This document shows, in pieces, positions 11,901 to 25,379 of a stretch of DNA of 64,000 nucleotides. The notes below the pieces were generated by a model that was not told the DNA's origin, did not search any database, and saw only the letters and a program-made list of their open reading frames with translations. How positions within the stretch are numbered: the stretch's first letter is position 1; each line of letters starts with the position of its first letter. Location of the stretch: contig MCGO01000097.1 of assembly GCA_002104985.1 (NCBI GenBank), positions 1 to 64,000 on the forward strand, written 5' to 3'. This DNA is from Rhizoclosmatium globosum. Its lineage: Eukaryota > Chytridiomycota > Chytridiomycetes > Chytridiales > Chytriomycetaceae. A program made the position numbers and the translations under genes.

Positions 11901-14900
11901 GCGACGGGCTCTGCTTTGATCATTCTACCAACGCGTTTGGTCCGTAGTTTCTTTTCAACTGGCGTATATCCCAACGTACCCATGGAAATGAAGTAACTGT
12001 AAATCGTTGTTACTCTCCAGAATTGAGTATAAAGAATGTTTGAAAGACTCACTTGTAGTATGGTTGTACCTTGGTGATACGTTCATACGGTGACTTCGCG
12101 CGTACTCCATTTTTGGGAGCGGCGGTTACGAGTGAATTAATGACAAATACTGCAAGTTGAATTGCAAAGCAGTAGAAATCCTTTGGGAACAAGGATGTCA
12201 GCAATTCCAATTCAGCTCTGTCGCGGTAGATTCCAAGAGGGCGTTCGACCAAACTAAATTCTTGAGTGTAAGCTGGTGCAAGTCGGAGCTCCACTTCAAC
12301 ATCAGAATGGGAGAGGCACCAAGTTTCCATCCACTTGGTATCAAGTTCACCTCTGTCGCCTCCAATTACAAGAATCTGATACCCATACTTGAGCTCTAAA
12401 GTGTTCAGAAAACGAGTGAATCGGATGGTAAACTCTGCTTTTGACTTGAGCGGTAGAATCCACATATATTTGGTGTATCGGCATTGGATGAATGCTATAT
12501 ACCTGTAACCACGAATAGTGCGAAAACCAATAGGATAAAGGTCTTCGTATATGTGGCTTAACATGTGAATTGGCCTGTCTGATGGGCCATCAAGCTTACG
12601 GGTGGTTCGTTTCCTGTGTGCTACGGCAGGACAAGCAGGACAGATTTTCTTGTCTCGCTCAAAGTTGTAGGTGATACCTGCAGAGTCCAACGTTTGACGC
12701 ATAGTACGGTCGTTGCAGTGGGCAAGGACTTGGTGCCATTCTAACCAAGTTTTGCGATCTAGAGCAGGAATAGACTTTGCAGGTGCAGCAAATTTGGATT
12801 CGTCATAACCAAGGTCAATGTAGTAAAGATCGCCGACTCGTGCTCCAATTTCCAAGACTTGACGCGTTTGATTTAGCTTCAAGCGGACCTTGTTCTGAGT
12901 GAACTCAATGGTATCTTTTGAGTCACGTAACAAGTGGGAAATTGACACAAGCATGTCTGTAAGCTGAGGGACATGAAGAGCGCCTTCAATCAGTCTCTCA
13001 GGGTTACTGAACATTCGGATGGTACCAGTACCGACTATTGGGATCTTGTTTTCGTTGGCCATATATACGAATTCATCTTCAACTGGCTGGTAGGTCCCAG
13101 GAACAAAGTGCTCTAAACAGGGAGTCATAATCAAGGAAGCACCAGAATCAATCAAAGAACGGATACGTTTATTGAAAACATTCAATCCACGTGTAACAAA
13201 AATCCGCTTTGACAACTCATTAAAATCGTGCCACTTGTCAACTTCATCGACTTGAAGAAGCGTTGAGCCTCTCTGGATTCTACTTGCCCGCGAGCTTACG
13301 GACTTGCTTCTCAACGTCCTTGTTAGATTTTGAAGTCTGGGCAATGAAGTGTAAGAACCATCGTCGGAATCATATTCGTCCATGGACTCAGAGTCACTGG
13401 ATGATTCAGCAAGAGCAGGCATATCAAAATCAGAATCGGAGGGGGAGGAATCGACCAAATCGGCATTTTCACTCACCTTCAGAATCGATCTGAGAGCCTT
13501 CTTGTCAATCTTGACGTCTTTCTCGTCATCACTGGCACTGTCGGAGTAGTAGTCTGTTTCATACTCAGTGTCAGCAGCATTTGCACGCTTCTTGCGACGG
13601 TTGTTTCGGTCAGAGTCAGAAGCGTCGCGAGCAGAACGGTGGCGCTTGTCAGTTTTTCTTCTGTCACGGTCTTGGGAACTTGAAGAAGGACCAGAGTTTG
13701 AGGTAGGGGAAGACTGGGTGGTCTTAGATTTCTCTAAGCGTTGGGTCAGATCAACAGCCTCTCCTTTCTCAATCAGACTGGCAGCAAAACGACAATGGCG
13801 AAGGAGATGTGTTGGACCTCTGGTTGATTGATGGAGGCGACACGTATTGTTGAGATTGGCTTTGTATCCGTTGTTAGAAAGCCAAGTCTCAAGCTCCTTG
13901 AACTTTGACACCGTTGGTGAAGATTCAGTTCTCCCCTATGGCTTGATGTTAGTTATTTATCAAAACCAATAGTTGGAGATAATGATGATGACTTACAGCA
14001 TTTGCTCTGATATTCTTGTCAGATTTGTCAGATGGGTCAGAAAGGTTGCGAGCATTGGTCAAAGTGCTTGTCAACTTGGTGATAAGAGCTTCCATATTTG
14101 GAAACAACTTGTAACCGTCTTTCTCGATATCAAGTCGGATTCCAATGAAGCGGCTTCCAAGGACCGAACTTGGATCTGGCATGTTCTTGTGGACAAGGGC
14201 CAGAGTGAGGACAAGAGAGAAGATATCGGCAGCCTTTTCCGCATCAGTGTCATTGAACTGGAAATGCTGGAAAACAGCCTTGATTTGCTGCAGACCTTGG
14301 GAAGACTTCTTGAGCTTTTCGACGAAAGCTTCCCACTTCTCCAAACTGTTCCGATGCTCTTTCGACAGTCCAGACTGCATGAGGTTGTTCAAGAACGTGG
14401 TGAAGTTCATCTGTGTGATGAAAAGTCGATTAGTCATCATTACAAAGTCGAATTTGAAATGGATAAGGCAAAAGGGGAAGACGTAAAATAGTCACTCACC
14501 CCAACCCGGTCGTCTTGTTGGAAAACAGATCGCGCAGCAGCGAATGCATTCAAAAGAGTTGGGTTGGCCTTGAACGTTGGGTCCTCCTGAATCTCTTTCC
14601 ACTTGATGGAAGAGAACTGCTGGGAGTAGTCACGGAGGGCAGCGGCTTGACCATCAATAAACTTGCGATGTTGTTCCTTTCGCTTGTTGTTGATGTCATC
14701 GACTTCCTTTTGGTGTTTCAGAGCGGCATCAACTAATGCGTTGTGATTGAGTTGATTCGTCTGGAAAACAGCCAGATCCGACGGCTTGTCGCTCTCCATG
14801 GTTACTTCGTAAGGCTGCCCACCATTCTCGGAGTTGACCGTCTTTTTCACCATAATAGGTTTGGGAGCGGTTGTGGGAGCGAAGATCTCGTAGGAGGCGA

Positions 14901-15069
14901 GCACAAGCGTGGATTGGAGGTCGGGATTGACGAGAGACGGGTAGAGTTGCCTGATGTAGGCCTCGTTCTCGTCAAGCGACGTGGACACCATGTGTGGAGC
15001 GAAGGCATCCACAGGCTTGGGGCGGTGGACGTCGGTAGTGTTTACAGTAGACTTGCTTGACCCAGTCAT
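8930..15069 (-). CDS. Copia Gag-Pol polyprotein, encoded in six exons
   Basis: The exons are 15069-14500, 14410-13997, 13935-12053, 11996-11530, 11465-11382 and 11325-8930, totalling 5814 nt (1937 residues plus stop). The start ATG (MTGSSKST) is 14 nt inside the 5' LTR. Gag fills about residues 1-400. The usual CCHC knuckle is replaced by a C/H cluster, CRLH...HLLRHC, near residue 360. The protease active site DSGAS is near 591. Integrase follows with an HHCC zinc region (WHQVLAH...CPAC) and acidic residues in YEDLYP, GGDRGE and SLVERPLG. RT has YVDDILIAC near 1565. RNase H has STESELYALVEA. All core motifs are present, so the element may be active. Odd points are the five introns, each bringing an in-frame stop if retained, and the Ser/Asp/Glu-rich linkers. 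Confidence 0.92.
11326..11381 (-). other. Putative spliceosomal intron 5, before RT (56 nt)
   Basis: GTTAGTATTC donor and TTCCTATAG acceptor, phase 1. Retention produces a TAG at once. Splicing continues into the frame that carries RT and RNase H. Confidence 0.78.
11466..11529 (-). other. Putative spliceosomal intron 4 (64 nt)
   Basis: GTGAATAGCC donor and AAATCTTTAG acceptor, phase 1. Retention brings a TAG two codons in. The following exon is only 84 nt. Confidence 0.78.
11997..12052 (-). other. Putative spliceosomal intron 3, after integrase (56 nt)
   Basis: GTGAGTCTTT donor and GATTTACAG acceptor, phase 2. Retention produces a TGA across the donor site, ending the protein after integrase and before RT. 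Confidence 0.82.
13936..13996 (-). other. Putative spliceosomal intron 2 of the copia gag (61 nt)
   Basis: GTAAGTCATC at the 5' end, a CTAAC branch-like box about 15 nt from the CCATAG acceptor, phase 0. Read-through gives 15 codons and then a stop. Confidence 0.85.
14411..14499 (-). other. Putative spliceosomal intron 1 of the copia gag (89 nt)
   Basis: GTGAGTGACT at the 5' end and TCATCACACAG at the 3' end, phase 0. Read through, it adds 19 codons and then a stop. Its removal joins two Gag-like frames. Confidence 0.8.
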
Positions 15070-15083
15070 TAACGGCGTAGTTG

Positions 15084-15382
15084 TGTTAGGACGGGCGACT
15101 TGTGTGGCAGGCACTGGAAGTGTTTGTTGTGAAAAAGCGAAGAACCGGGATCACGTGTGCAATCCACGGACGGACGGGAGTGGTCGGAAGCGGAGTTCCG
15201 TTCAGTCCCGGTCCGGAATCTCCACGCAACCCCGTCACGCTCACCTTGACGTCGCTTATCACACTTCCAACTACGTACCTCCTGCTTGGGTAAGTTAGTC
15301 GGTTCTGTAGTGGAATGGTGAGGGAGTGGGTGCGGACTAACCTGTCGACAGATCACTCGGAGAAGACTTCTCCGTCGTAACA
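15084..15382 (-). repeat. 5' LTR of the copia element
   Basis: 299-bp direct repeat with 8402-8700. As the upstream LTR for the minus-strand element it should contain the promoter. The gag ATG at 15069 lies only 14 nt inside it. Confidence 0.95.
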
Positions 15383-15387
15383 ACCTC
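15383..15387. repeat. Target-site duplication, right copy (ACCTC)
   Basis: Matches 8397-8401 exactly and directly abuts the end of the 5' LTR. Confidence 0.9.
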
Positions 15388-15469
15388 TCCTATCAAGCTA
15401 AATTATTGCACATGACAAACATGCTTCAAAAGTCGTGCATATTTGGGTGAGAAATAAAACTGACGGTTT

Positions 15470-15810
15470 GGTCATAAATAATTCGTATTTTCAAGAATAA
15501 GAGCGCGAGAGATAGTGGCACGGACGTAACGAAAAATCAAGAATATCGAGCGAGGAACGTTGTGCGTTTCAAGTATTACGAGGACCCGGAAATTTCAACC
15601 AATCCTACTGAGTTAACTGTAGTGGAATCTGTTGCAGAACATACCGCTGTCCAGATCCCATTGGAAGACGTGCTTCTATTTTCTGATGATGTCAAGATAA
15701 TACCGCCAGCAGCTGATTTTCATGGAAAAGACAAAGCTTTGTGTGCTTTAGACGACAATTGTTCGCGACCATTTTGCAAGTTTAGGCACAGTGACAAAGT
15801 GGATTGAGGT
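15470..15810 (+). pseudogene. Right half of the partial PNUTS-like duplicate (C-terminal CCCH part)
   Basis: An open frame from about 15482 to 15807 reads FKNKSARDSGT, then TKNQEYRARNV and KYYEDPEISTNPTEL, closely paralleling FKNKSARDSERG, TKNQEDRERNV and TYYEDSEIPANPTDL in the intact gene at 20585-24046. It ends with CALDDNCSRPFCKFRH, a C-x5-C-x4-C-x3-H variant of the parent's C-x7-C-x5-C-x3-H zinc finger. The long Gln/Pro-rich middle of the parent is missing. Roughly 108 residues remain free of stops, so the frame either decayed recently or is still under constraint. There is no good start codon near its 5' end. I read it as a broken copy, though expression as a short protein is not excluded. 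Confidence 0.6.
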
Positions 15811-17085
15811 GTTTTGACCACAGTTTATTGGAAAATGAAATAAGAAAATATCGAGACTTCATTGAAAGAAAGTAAGAACGTGACAGCCAGAATGGTGAGC
15901 TTAATTATACAACGTAAGCAGGTTTAAGTGTGCCATTCACTTCCCCAGCAACTAGCCATAAGAAACCAGTTCTGACGAACAACAGAAGTTATAGAAGAAC
16001 CTCACTCTATCATGTTAAATGATTGCACATGACAAAGATGTTTCACAGTTGTGTGTAGGTGGTTGGATATTATGGGACGGAACGAGATGGCGGAGTTACA
16101 CAACTGAGAAGTGAGGTCTACCATCGTATGAGAAAGCTCAAGTAAGCTGTCAACAAATGGCGAAACAAGACAAAGAAGGTCCACTCCACTCTTTCGAGAT
16201 GAAGAAGCCAAAGACGTCGAAACATCATTGGTAGGACTCGCGCCAATGTAGTCACAGTTCAAATGAACCATTGCAAATAGCGGAACAGGTTAAGTCAGAA
16301 AGAAAAGAAAGTGACCCGTAAAGTAATGGGTGACAGAGTACAAGAGAGAAGAAGAATCCCAACAAGGCCAAGGAAAATCCCAGAGACAGAAGTGGGAAAA
16401 AGGAGGATGCCAAGTTTTCAGGCCAAGGGACCATCGATAAAAGCAAAACAGGGAGGAAGAGAAGGAATATGGAGAGAACAGAACCAAAACAGAATATTGA
16501 GAACGTCAAAGATTCAACGAGCTGACTAGAACTTGCGAAGACATATTAGGCATTTGAAAGACCGGATATTATATCTATTCTGTATTGTAAGGTTTCGATG
16601 ATAGAACGTGGAACAGCATACCAAGATTGTGGAAGAGACTGGTGAATAGGTCGACTGAGCTCACAATTTTGAATTGTCAGACCTGTGAAGAGAAGGATAC
16701 GTCAGCTCCGCTTCGTCAGTCTACCCGCTAATAAGAACTTAAACAACCAAAAACGGATTGCCGCTAAACTGGTGCGGGAGTTTGATTGTACGACCTGATG
16801 GTGGAATCTGGGCAATTCAACTGTGTGTCAGTAGACGTTGGACGCGTCAAAACACTAGTGACCTCACCTCTTGAGTACTTAAATTCTCGCATAGGTTGAG
16901 TCAGCGGAGAGATGGCGCGTTTGGTTGGTTTGTGGCATCATTTCTTTTGCGTTCCTCAATTCGTCTTTTATTAAAGAGGAGAAATTCTGAAAGGAGGGGA
17001 AACGAGACCTTATTTTGAGAGATGGAATAGAGACGTTTTTATATATAATTGGATGCAAGTTAAGGCAGAGAAAAAGAAAGAGGAA
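15811..17085. other. Intergenic, no convincing gene
   Basis: The stretch at about 16004-16064 is an imperfect direct repeat (about 55 nt, including ATTGCACATGACAAA-like sequence) of 15388-15450, next to the copia insertion. Frames near 16311-16529 are purine-rich and low in complexity, so I do not call a gene. A TATA-like run (TTTATATATAAT, about 17039-17050) lies 35-47 nt upstream of the chosen mcm6 start. Confidence 0.5.
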
Positions 17086-20412
<3,327 letters not shown>

Positions 20413-20584
20413 TGCTGAAAAATGGCTTAGCTCGTTATTGTATTTATGGTGTGATTGTAGTGGTGAAATTGAATATATTTGTCGTCCCTTCTTCACTTTT
20501 TTTAAGAAACTATAAACCCACAAAATCGGCAATAAAAATAAGAACAATTCCAATCATGCAAAGACCACAATCACGCATACATCT

Positions 20585-23500
20585 CTAAAAGTTCCTCGTC
20601 GACCCTCCTTCTCCTTCATGAATATTAAAGCACTTGTCGCCATACTGACAGTTTCCTCGACTCCAATAATGACATTTCCCTTTTGGCTTGATATCTTCCC
20701 GATTTTTTGTGAAACCGCCTCGTCCTCGACCACTGAAACTACCACCGCGACCGAATTGCTGTTGTTGCGACGGGAGTGGTTGTCCTTGTCGAGAAGAATC
20801 CGATGCAACACGTTTGTTACGGTTCCATTCGTCCGTATCGTCATCTTGACGGGGATGTTTGTTGGCAGAGTTGTACATGTTCGCCTGTTGTTGAAAGGCA
20901 GCGAGGCCAGCAAGTAACGCCGGAGCAGGTTGTTGCTGCTGTTGGGCTTGTTGGAAGGGGTATTGCTGTGGTTGGGGTGCTTGCGACTGTTGCTGCTGCG
21001 CTTGTTGCAGGTTTTGCAAGAATGCAGCGATTCCGGGAGCGACGGGAGCTGAGTTGTTGAAGTTTTGGGCGACAGCTGGTGGAGGTGGAGGTGGCATGGC
21101 CGGCGGAAACCCAAAGTTTGTTGGTTGTTGGTGTTGTTGCGGAGCTTGAGGTGCGAATTTGCTCAACAGGTTCGCAAGTTGAGGAGGGACTCCACCAACA
21201 ACAGCAGGGGATTGATTCGGTTGTTGTAAAAATGAAGGTAAAGAAGATGGTGCAGTCGTGACAGGTTGAGGTTGTTGCAGAAACGAAGGAAACTGAGTAG
21301 GAGGAGTTGGTGCTGTTGGAGGAGCAACTCCCAACGACCTCAACAAGTTTGAAACATCAGCTTTCGGTGGTTGCTGCTGTTGTTGTTGTAGCGATGATAA
21401 TAGTCCAAGCACAGAAACAGGTGTTGTTGGAGTTGTCTGAGGTTGCTGATTTCCGGAAAACAATGCGCTAAGGCCACCCAGTCCACTCAATAGCGGTGCA
21501 ACAGTTACAGCTTGTGCAGGTACATCTGCCGGATCATCCAAAGGAATCATAATAACTTCCCGCGGCTCCACGCGCATATCGTCATCTTCTCCATAGTCCT
21601 CATCTAAATCAGTAGGATTGGCTGGAATTTCCGAGTCCTCGTAATACGTGACACTCATCACATTCCTCTCTCGATCTTCTTGATTTTTCGTCTCTGGTGT
21701 TTCAGTGACAGGCAAGTGAATGCTCATTGCCATTACTACAAACAAATTAACTCTACTACCACAATCCCAACAATCAAATACTTACATCTCAGCTGCTTCC
21801 ACTCTCCATTTGCTTTGACTTCCCTAGCACCTCCACTTCCCCCAACCCCACTCCCAAACGCTATCCGGCCTTCTCCACGCTCACTATCTCTCGCGCTCTT
21901 ATTCTTGAAATGCCTATCCCCAGCCGCCATAACATCATCATCGATATTGAAATACCGTGTCTTGACTAGCTCTGCGGCAAACGTGACCGCCTTCCGTTTC
22001 TTACGCGGGTGCAAAGGGTCGACGTCAGGTGTTACAGTAGATGATAAAATTGATTTGACGCCGTGTTCATTGAGTATGACGGGGGCGGGGGTTCCTGTGT
22101 AGCTTCCTTTTCGGGTGGAGTTGGTTCAGGGGCTGCTTTCTTGCGATAACTGAAGGATGCAAATTTGGGTTCCGTGACTAAAGTTGCAGAGGTGGAAGTT
22201 GGCGACGGTTCGGCAGGGATTGTAGTGGATGGAGCAGACGTTTTGATTTTGGCAAGAAGGGCGTCGGCTTTTGCTTTTTGCTCCGCGGCGATTGCGTCTT
22301 CTTTTTCTTTTTGGGCTCTCCTCCTTTCTTCAAGGGTAATGGTTTTCGGTGCGGCAGGTGCGGGTACTGGTGCGGGCGCGGGCTCTGGTTCTGGTGTGGA
22401 TTTGGGAGCATTTTGTTTTGCAACAACGTCGGTCCATATTTTCGTCACTTTCGCCGAGAGCTCCTTTACGCTACCTTCGTTCAAGGTAATAATTAGTTAT
22501 TTTGTTTCGTCATTTGAATAAAACAAACCATCTGCGTTTTCAACTTTTCCTAATCCAGCAACGACTCGTCCAAGTTTGGTAACCGCAAGACCTTCAACGC
22601 TGACCGGCAGTTTCTCCAGCAAATTCAACACATCTTTCACCAACTCCCACTCAGCTGCATCTTTAGCCTCCAACAACCACTTTTTCAGTAGAATCAGTCC
22701 ACGGAACTCTTTCGTCTGTGCAAATCTTGATAAAAGGGAAAGTTTGTTAGCACGTTGTCAGAACACTTGAGTGGAATACTTACGCCTCATAAAATTCAGG
22801 CGACACTTCCTCCTCGCTTAAGTCAAGACGAAGTCGTTTCTCAACGACAGTCTGTGCCGTGGACAGGAACCTTAAATACTTGATGACATATGCGGGGTCT
22901 TCAAAGTCAATATCATCGAAAGTGATTTGGGCAGGAGCAGCGGATGTAACAGTCTCTGAGAGTGCAGGAGTCGTTGGTGTTGTGTTTAACGGTGGTGGTG
23001 CTCCTGCTGATGTTGTGGAATTTGCATCGGCTGCAGATTCATCAGAGGCAATAGAGCTTGCTCTTTGGAAGGTTGAGGTGTTGTTATTGGATTGGACGGC
23101 GACACCAGATTCCTTAAGTTTAGAACGTTCCCTCGACATCCATTTGCGAACCTAATGTTGTTAGGTTATTTGTCATGTGTTGTTGGCAAAACTGGAGTCA
23201 AGGTTTTCATGTGACAATTCCGGTCATATTCTGTAATTATTTACTCCACGGACTTGCACACATTTCTTCACACTGTGAACGAAAATCTTCTAAAAGCTTG
23301 GAACAAGACATACCTGCTCATAAGTCAAACCAATATTCCTTGCCAAAAACTCCATCGCTTCGCGATCGGGATTATGATTCCGGTCAAACATTGTTCTCAT
23401 TTCAGCCGTCTGTTCATTTGAAAACCGGGAAACAGATCGCGCACCAGTTGGTCCGGACGTGGGGAGTGCGGCAATAGTTTGTTGAGGGAATGATTGCTGG

Positions 23501-24046
23501 GGTGCAGAATTTGCAAGTGAATTGTGTTGTTGCTGCTGTTGATTTTGGTGCGGCTGGTTGTACATAAATGACTGTGGGACTGTGTATGGATTGAAGGGGA
23601 AATCGTGTCAGCAAAAAGAGCAAATACTTGGAGAATATAAGGTGTGCTGGTTTATAGTTGATGCAGTTTGTTCTTGCCCAAAAAGTACGCGTACTGTCTG
23701 TGATGAGGCGTTCCATTCGTATCAATAGTGATATGCGCAGTCTTCTACATCATCTCTCTTCTCTCTCTCTATCTCTCTTTTTCTCTCTCTCTGTGCAAAC
23801 GAGAGCTTTATTAGCATTATTATTACCTGAGCTAACACCATAAAGCACTGGCGGCTGTACGTTCCGATGAGGCCTCTGAGTTGCCAGTGATTGAGGCTGC
23901 ACGTGACCCGCCGGGACTTGGTTCGATTGATCCCACTGCGCTTCGAGCGGCGGGGCCAGGTCTTGTAACGGCTGTGACTGGACAAGCATCGATTGGGTCT
24001 GTTGGTTGCGCTGGAGCTCCGCAAGAAAGCGGTTCATATCATCCAT
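20585..24046 (-). CDS. PNUTS/Ppn1-like PP1 regulatory subunit with homeodomain, TFIIS-N and CCCH finger
   Basis: Seven exons: 24046-23827, 23579-23314, 23151-22784, 22725-22529, 22474-22151, 22094-21786, 21735-20585; 2835 nt, 944 residues. Domains in order: a Gln-rich N terminus; a homeodomain-like helix-turn-helix at about 120-180 ending in VRKWMSRERSKLK; a TFIIS N-terminal (LW) domain at about 245-350; an Ala/Pro/Lys linker; an RVxF-type PP1-docking motif, KKRKAVTF, near 490; a long Gln/Pro-rich region; and a C-terminal CCCH finger, CHYWSRGNCQYGDKCFNIH. PNUTS proteins combine TFIIS-N, RVxF and CCCH and target PP1 to the polyadenylation and termination machinery. The added homeodomain recalls plant LUMINIDEPENDENS. 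The role in transcription termination is inferred. It is divergent from the SAP gene across 184 bp. The 56-nt intron at 22150-22095 has a weak donor (GTTATC) but is needed to keep the frame. Confidence 0.85.
23750..23798 (-). repeat. CT microsatellite in intron 1 of the PNUTS-like gene
   Basis: A run of TCTCTCT blocks lies in the 247-nt first intron, which is much longer than the gene's other introns. Confidence 0.7.
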
Positions 24047-24230
24047 CTTTTCTTGTTTTGGAGTGTGTGAGAGAGAGAGGATGTCTTTGCGGGGCTCTTT
24101 TCTCTATCTTTCTTTCTCTTCTTTTTGCAGCCGAGTCGAAGAAGCAACGAAGGCTGTTTGTTAGTCGTTGTTGATGGTCAAGTCTCGTTTCGCAAAAAGA
24201 AGTTGAGTTTCAAAAAAGGAACCACGTCCA

Positions 24231-25235
24231 ATGTTCCACACAAGAGACGCTCTTACAAAGAAGCGCGTCGTGGATTTGAAACAAGGTTGGTTGGCTGAGT
24301 CTCTTTTTCAATTCTGGCGTTGACTAATTGGCCAACCAGAGCTCACCACTTTGGGACTACCCTCAACAGGAAACAAGAATGCTCTCATTGATCGCTTGAT
24401 TGAACATTATTCTGATTCCGTTGATTCGGACCATCCACCACAATCTAATCCTGCTGTTGCCCCAGTGACTGCTCAACCTGCTGCGGATACTTCAACACCA
24501 ACCCAAACCCAGCCAAAACCTCGAACGCTCCCACCAAACTCGATCAATCAATCTCAAAACGACCATCAAATTATGCTTCAGCGACGGGCGGCCCGTTTTG
24601 GTTTAGCTGCTCTCTCAGACGACATTCTCGAAGCACGCGCACGTCGCTTTGGACTCAAATCCGCCGTCGATGAAGAAACTCTGAAACTAAAACGAGCGAA
24701 AAGATTTGGTTTGAATCTAGAAGAGGAGGAAGTTGAAAAGACTCGGAAACGAATGGAACGTTTTGGTTTGGTGTCGTCAACAACATCATATCCTGCACAT
24801 GCATTTCTGTCTCATTCACACTCAAATGGAGTCGCTGCGGCTGCTGTTTTGGATCCTGATATTCTGCAAAGAAGGGCTCAAAGATTTGGTCTATCCCTCT
24901 ACACTCCCATCCCTCCATCCCTTCATTCTACTACTTCCATCTCAAACTCTCAGTCTCATCGTGGATCGAATCGACTAAAGCCATATCATGTCCCACCATC
25001 CAACACGAATTCTGGTGCCATCATTTCAGCCATCATCGATCCAAACACATTGAAAAAGAGAGCAGAGAGGTTTGGAGCTGTCTCGATTTCGTATGGTACG
25101 TACTTGTGCTTATAATTTGTATTGTTGGCTGGAGTGACGTGATAATCGTCAGTGTACTGACGTTTGTTGTCAGATTTTGACCAGCGTTTGAAGCAACGCG
25201 CTGAACGTTTCGGCATTGCTGCGGCGTCGTTATGA
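24231..25235 (+). CDS. SAP-domain protein of the Tho1/SARNP family with seven RFG repeats
   Basis: Three exons, 24231-24285, 24340-25095 and 25174-25235, give 873 nt (290 residues). The first exon plus the start of the second form a SAP domain: VVDLKQELTTLGLPST, followed by GNKNALIDRLIEHY. The rest is disordered Pro/Thr/Ser-rich sequence punctuated by seven copies of an R-x-x-RFG motif (ARFGL, RRFGL, KRFGL, ERFGL, QRFGL, ERFGA, ERFGI). In Tho1/SARNP proteins such short helical repeats bind the DEAD-box helicase Sub2/UAP56 in mRNP packaging and nuclear export; that role is transferred by family, not shown here. An upstream ATG at 24175 hits a stop after ten codons and is not the start. It is divergent from the PNUTS-like gene, and a shared promoter is plausible. 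Confidence 0.85.
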
Positions 25236-25379
25236 TTTCCTGCCATAATTTTTGAACATGTCAATATAAGTGATTCAATATTCAGCTCGTTCGGAAACCA
25301 CCAACCAAATCAATAAATTGTCGTCTTTTAAACTCATCCGTTTTCATTTATTCGTTCACGATTTTGAACTCGCCAGTAT

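Larger units (their letters stand above)
8402..15382 (-). mobile_element. Ty1/copia LTR retrotransposon, apparently full-length and recent, with five introns
   Basis: The element is 6981 bp. Its two direct LTRs (8402-8700 and 15084-15382, 299 bp each) look identical by eye and have TG...CA ends (TGTTA/TAACA on either strand). A 5-bp target duplication ACCTC lies at 8397-8401 and 15383-15387. The coding strand is minus. The domain order is gag, protease, integrase, reverse transcriptase, RNase H; integrase before RT defines the Ty1/copia class. After removal of five short GT-AG segments the polyprotein frame runs uninterrupted from 15069 to 8930. A purine run (AGGGGGG on the minus strand) abuts the 3' LTR. 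Matching LTRs plus an intact frame suggest recent insertion. It sits inside a partial duplicate of the PNUTS-like gene. Confidence 0.95.

Noticed and set aside
16311..16529. 72-residue Lys/Arg-rich frame between the duplicate and mcm6
   Set aside because: Purine-biased low-complexity sequence, no domain, no splice context and no good start.
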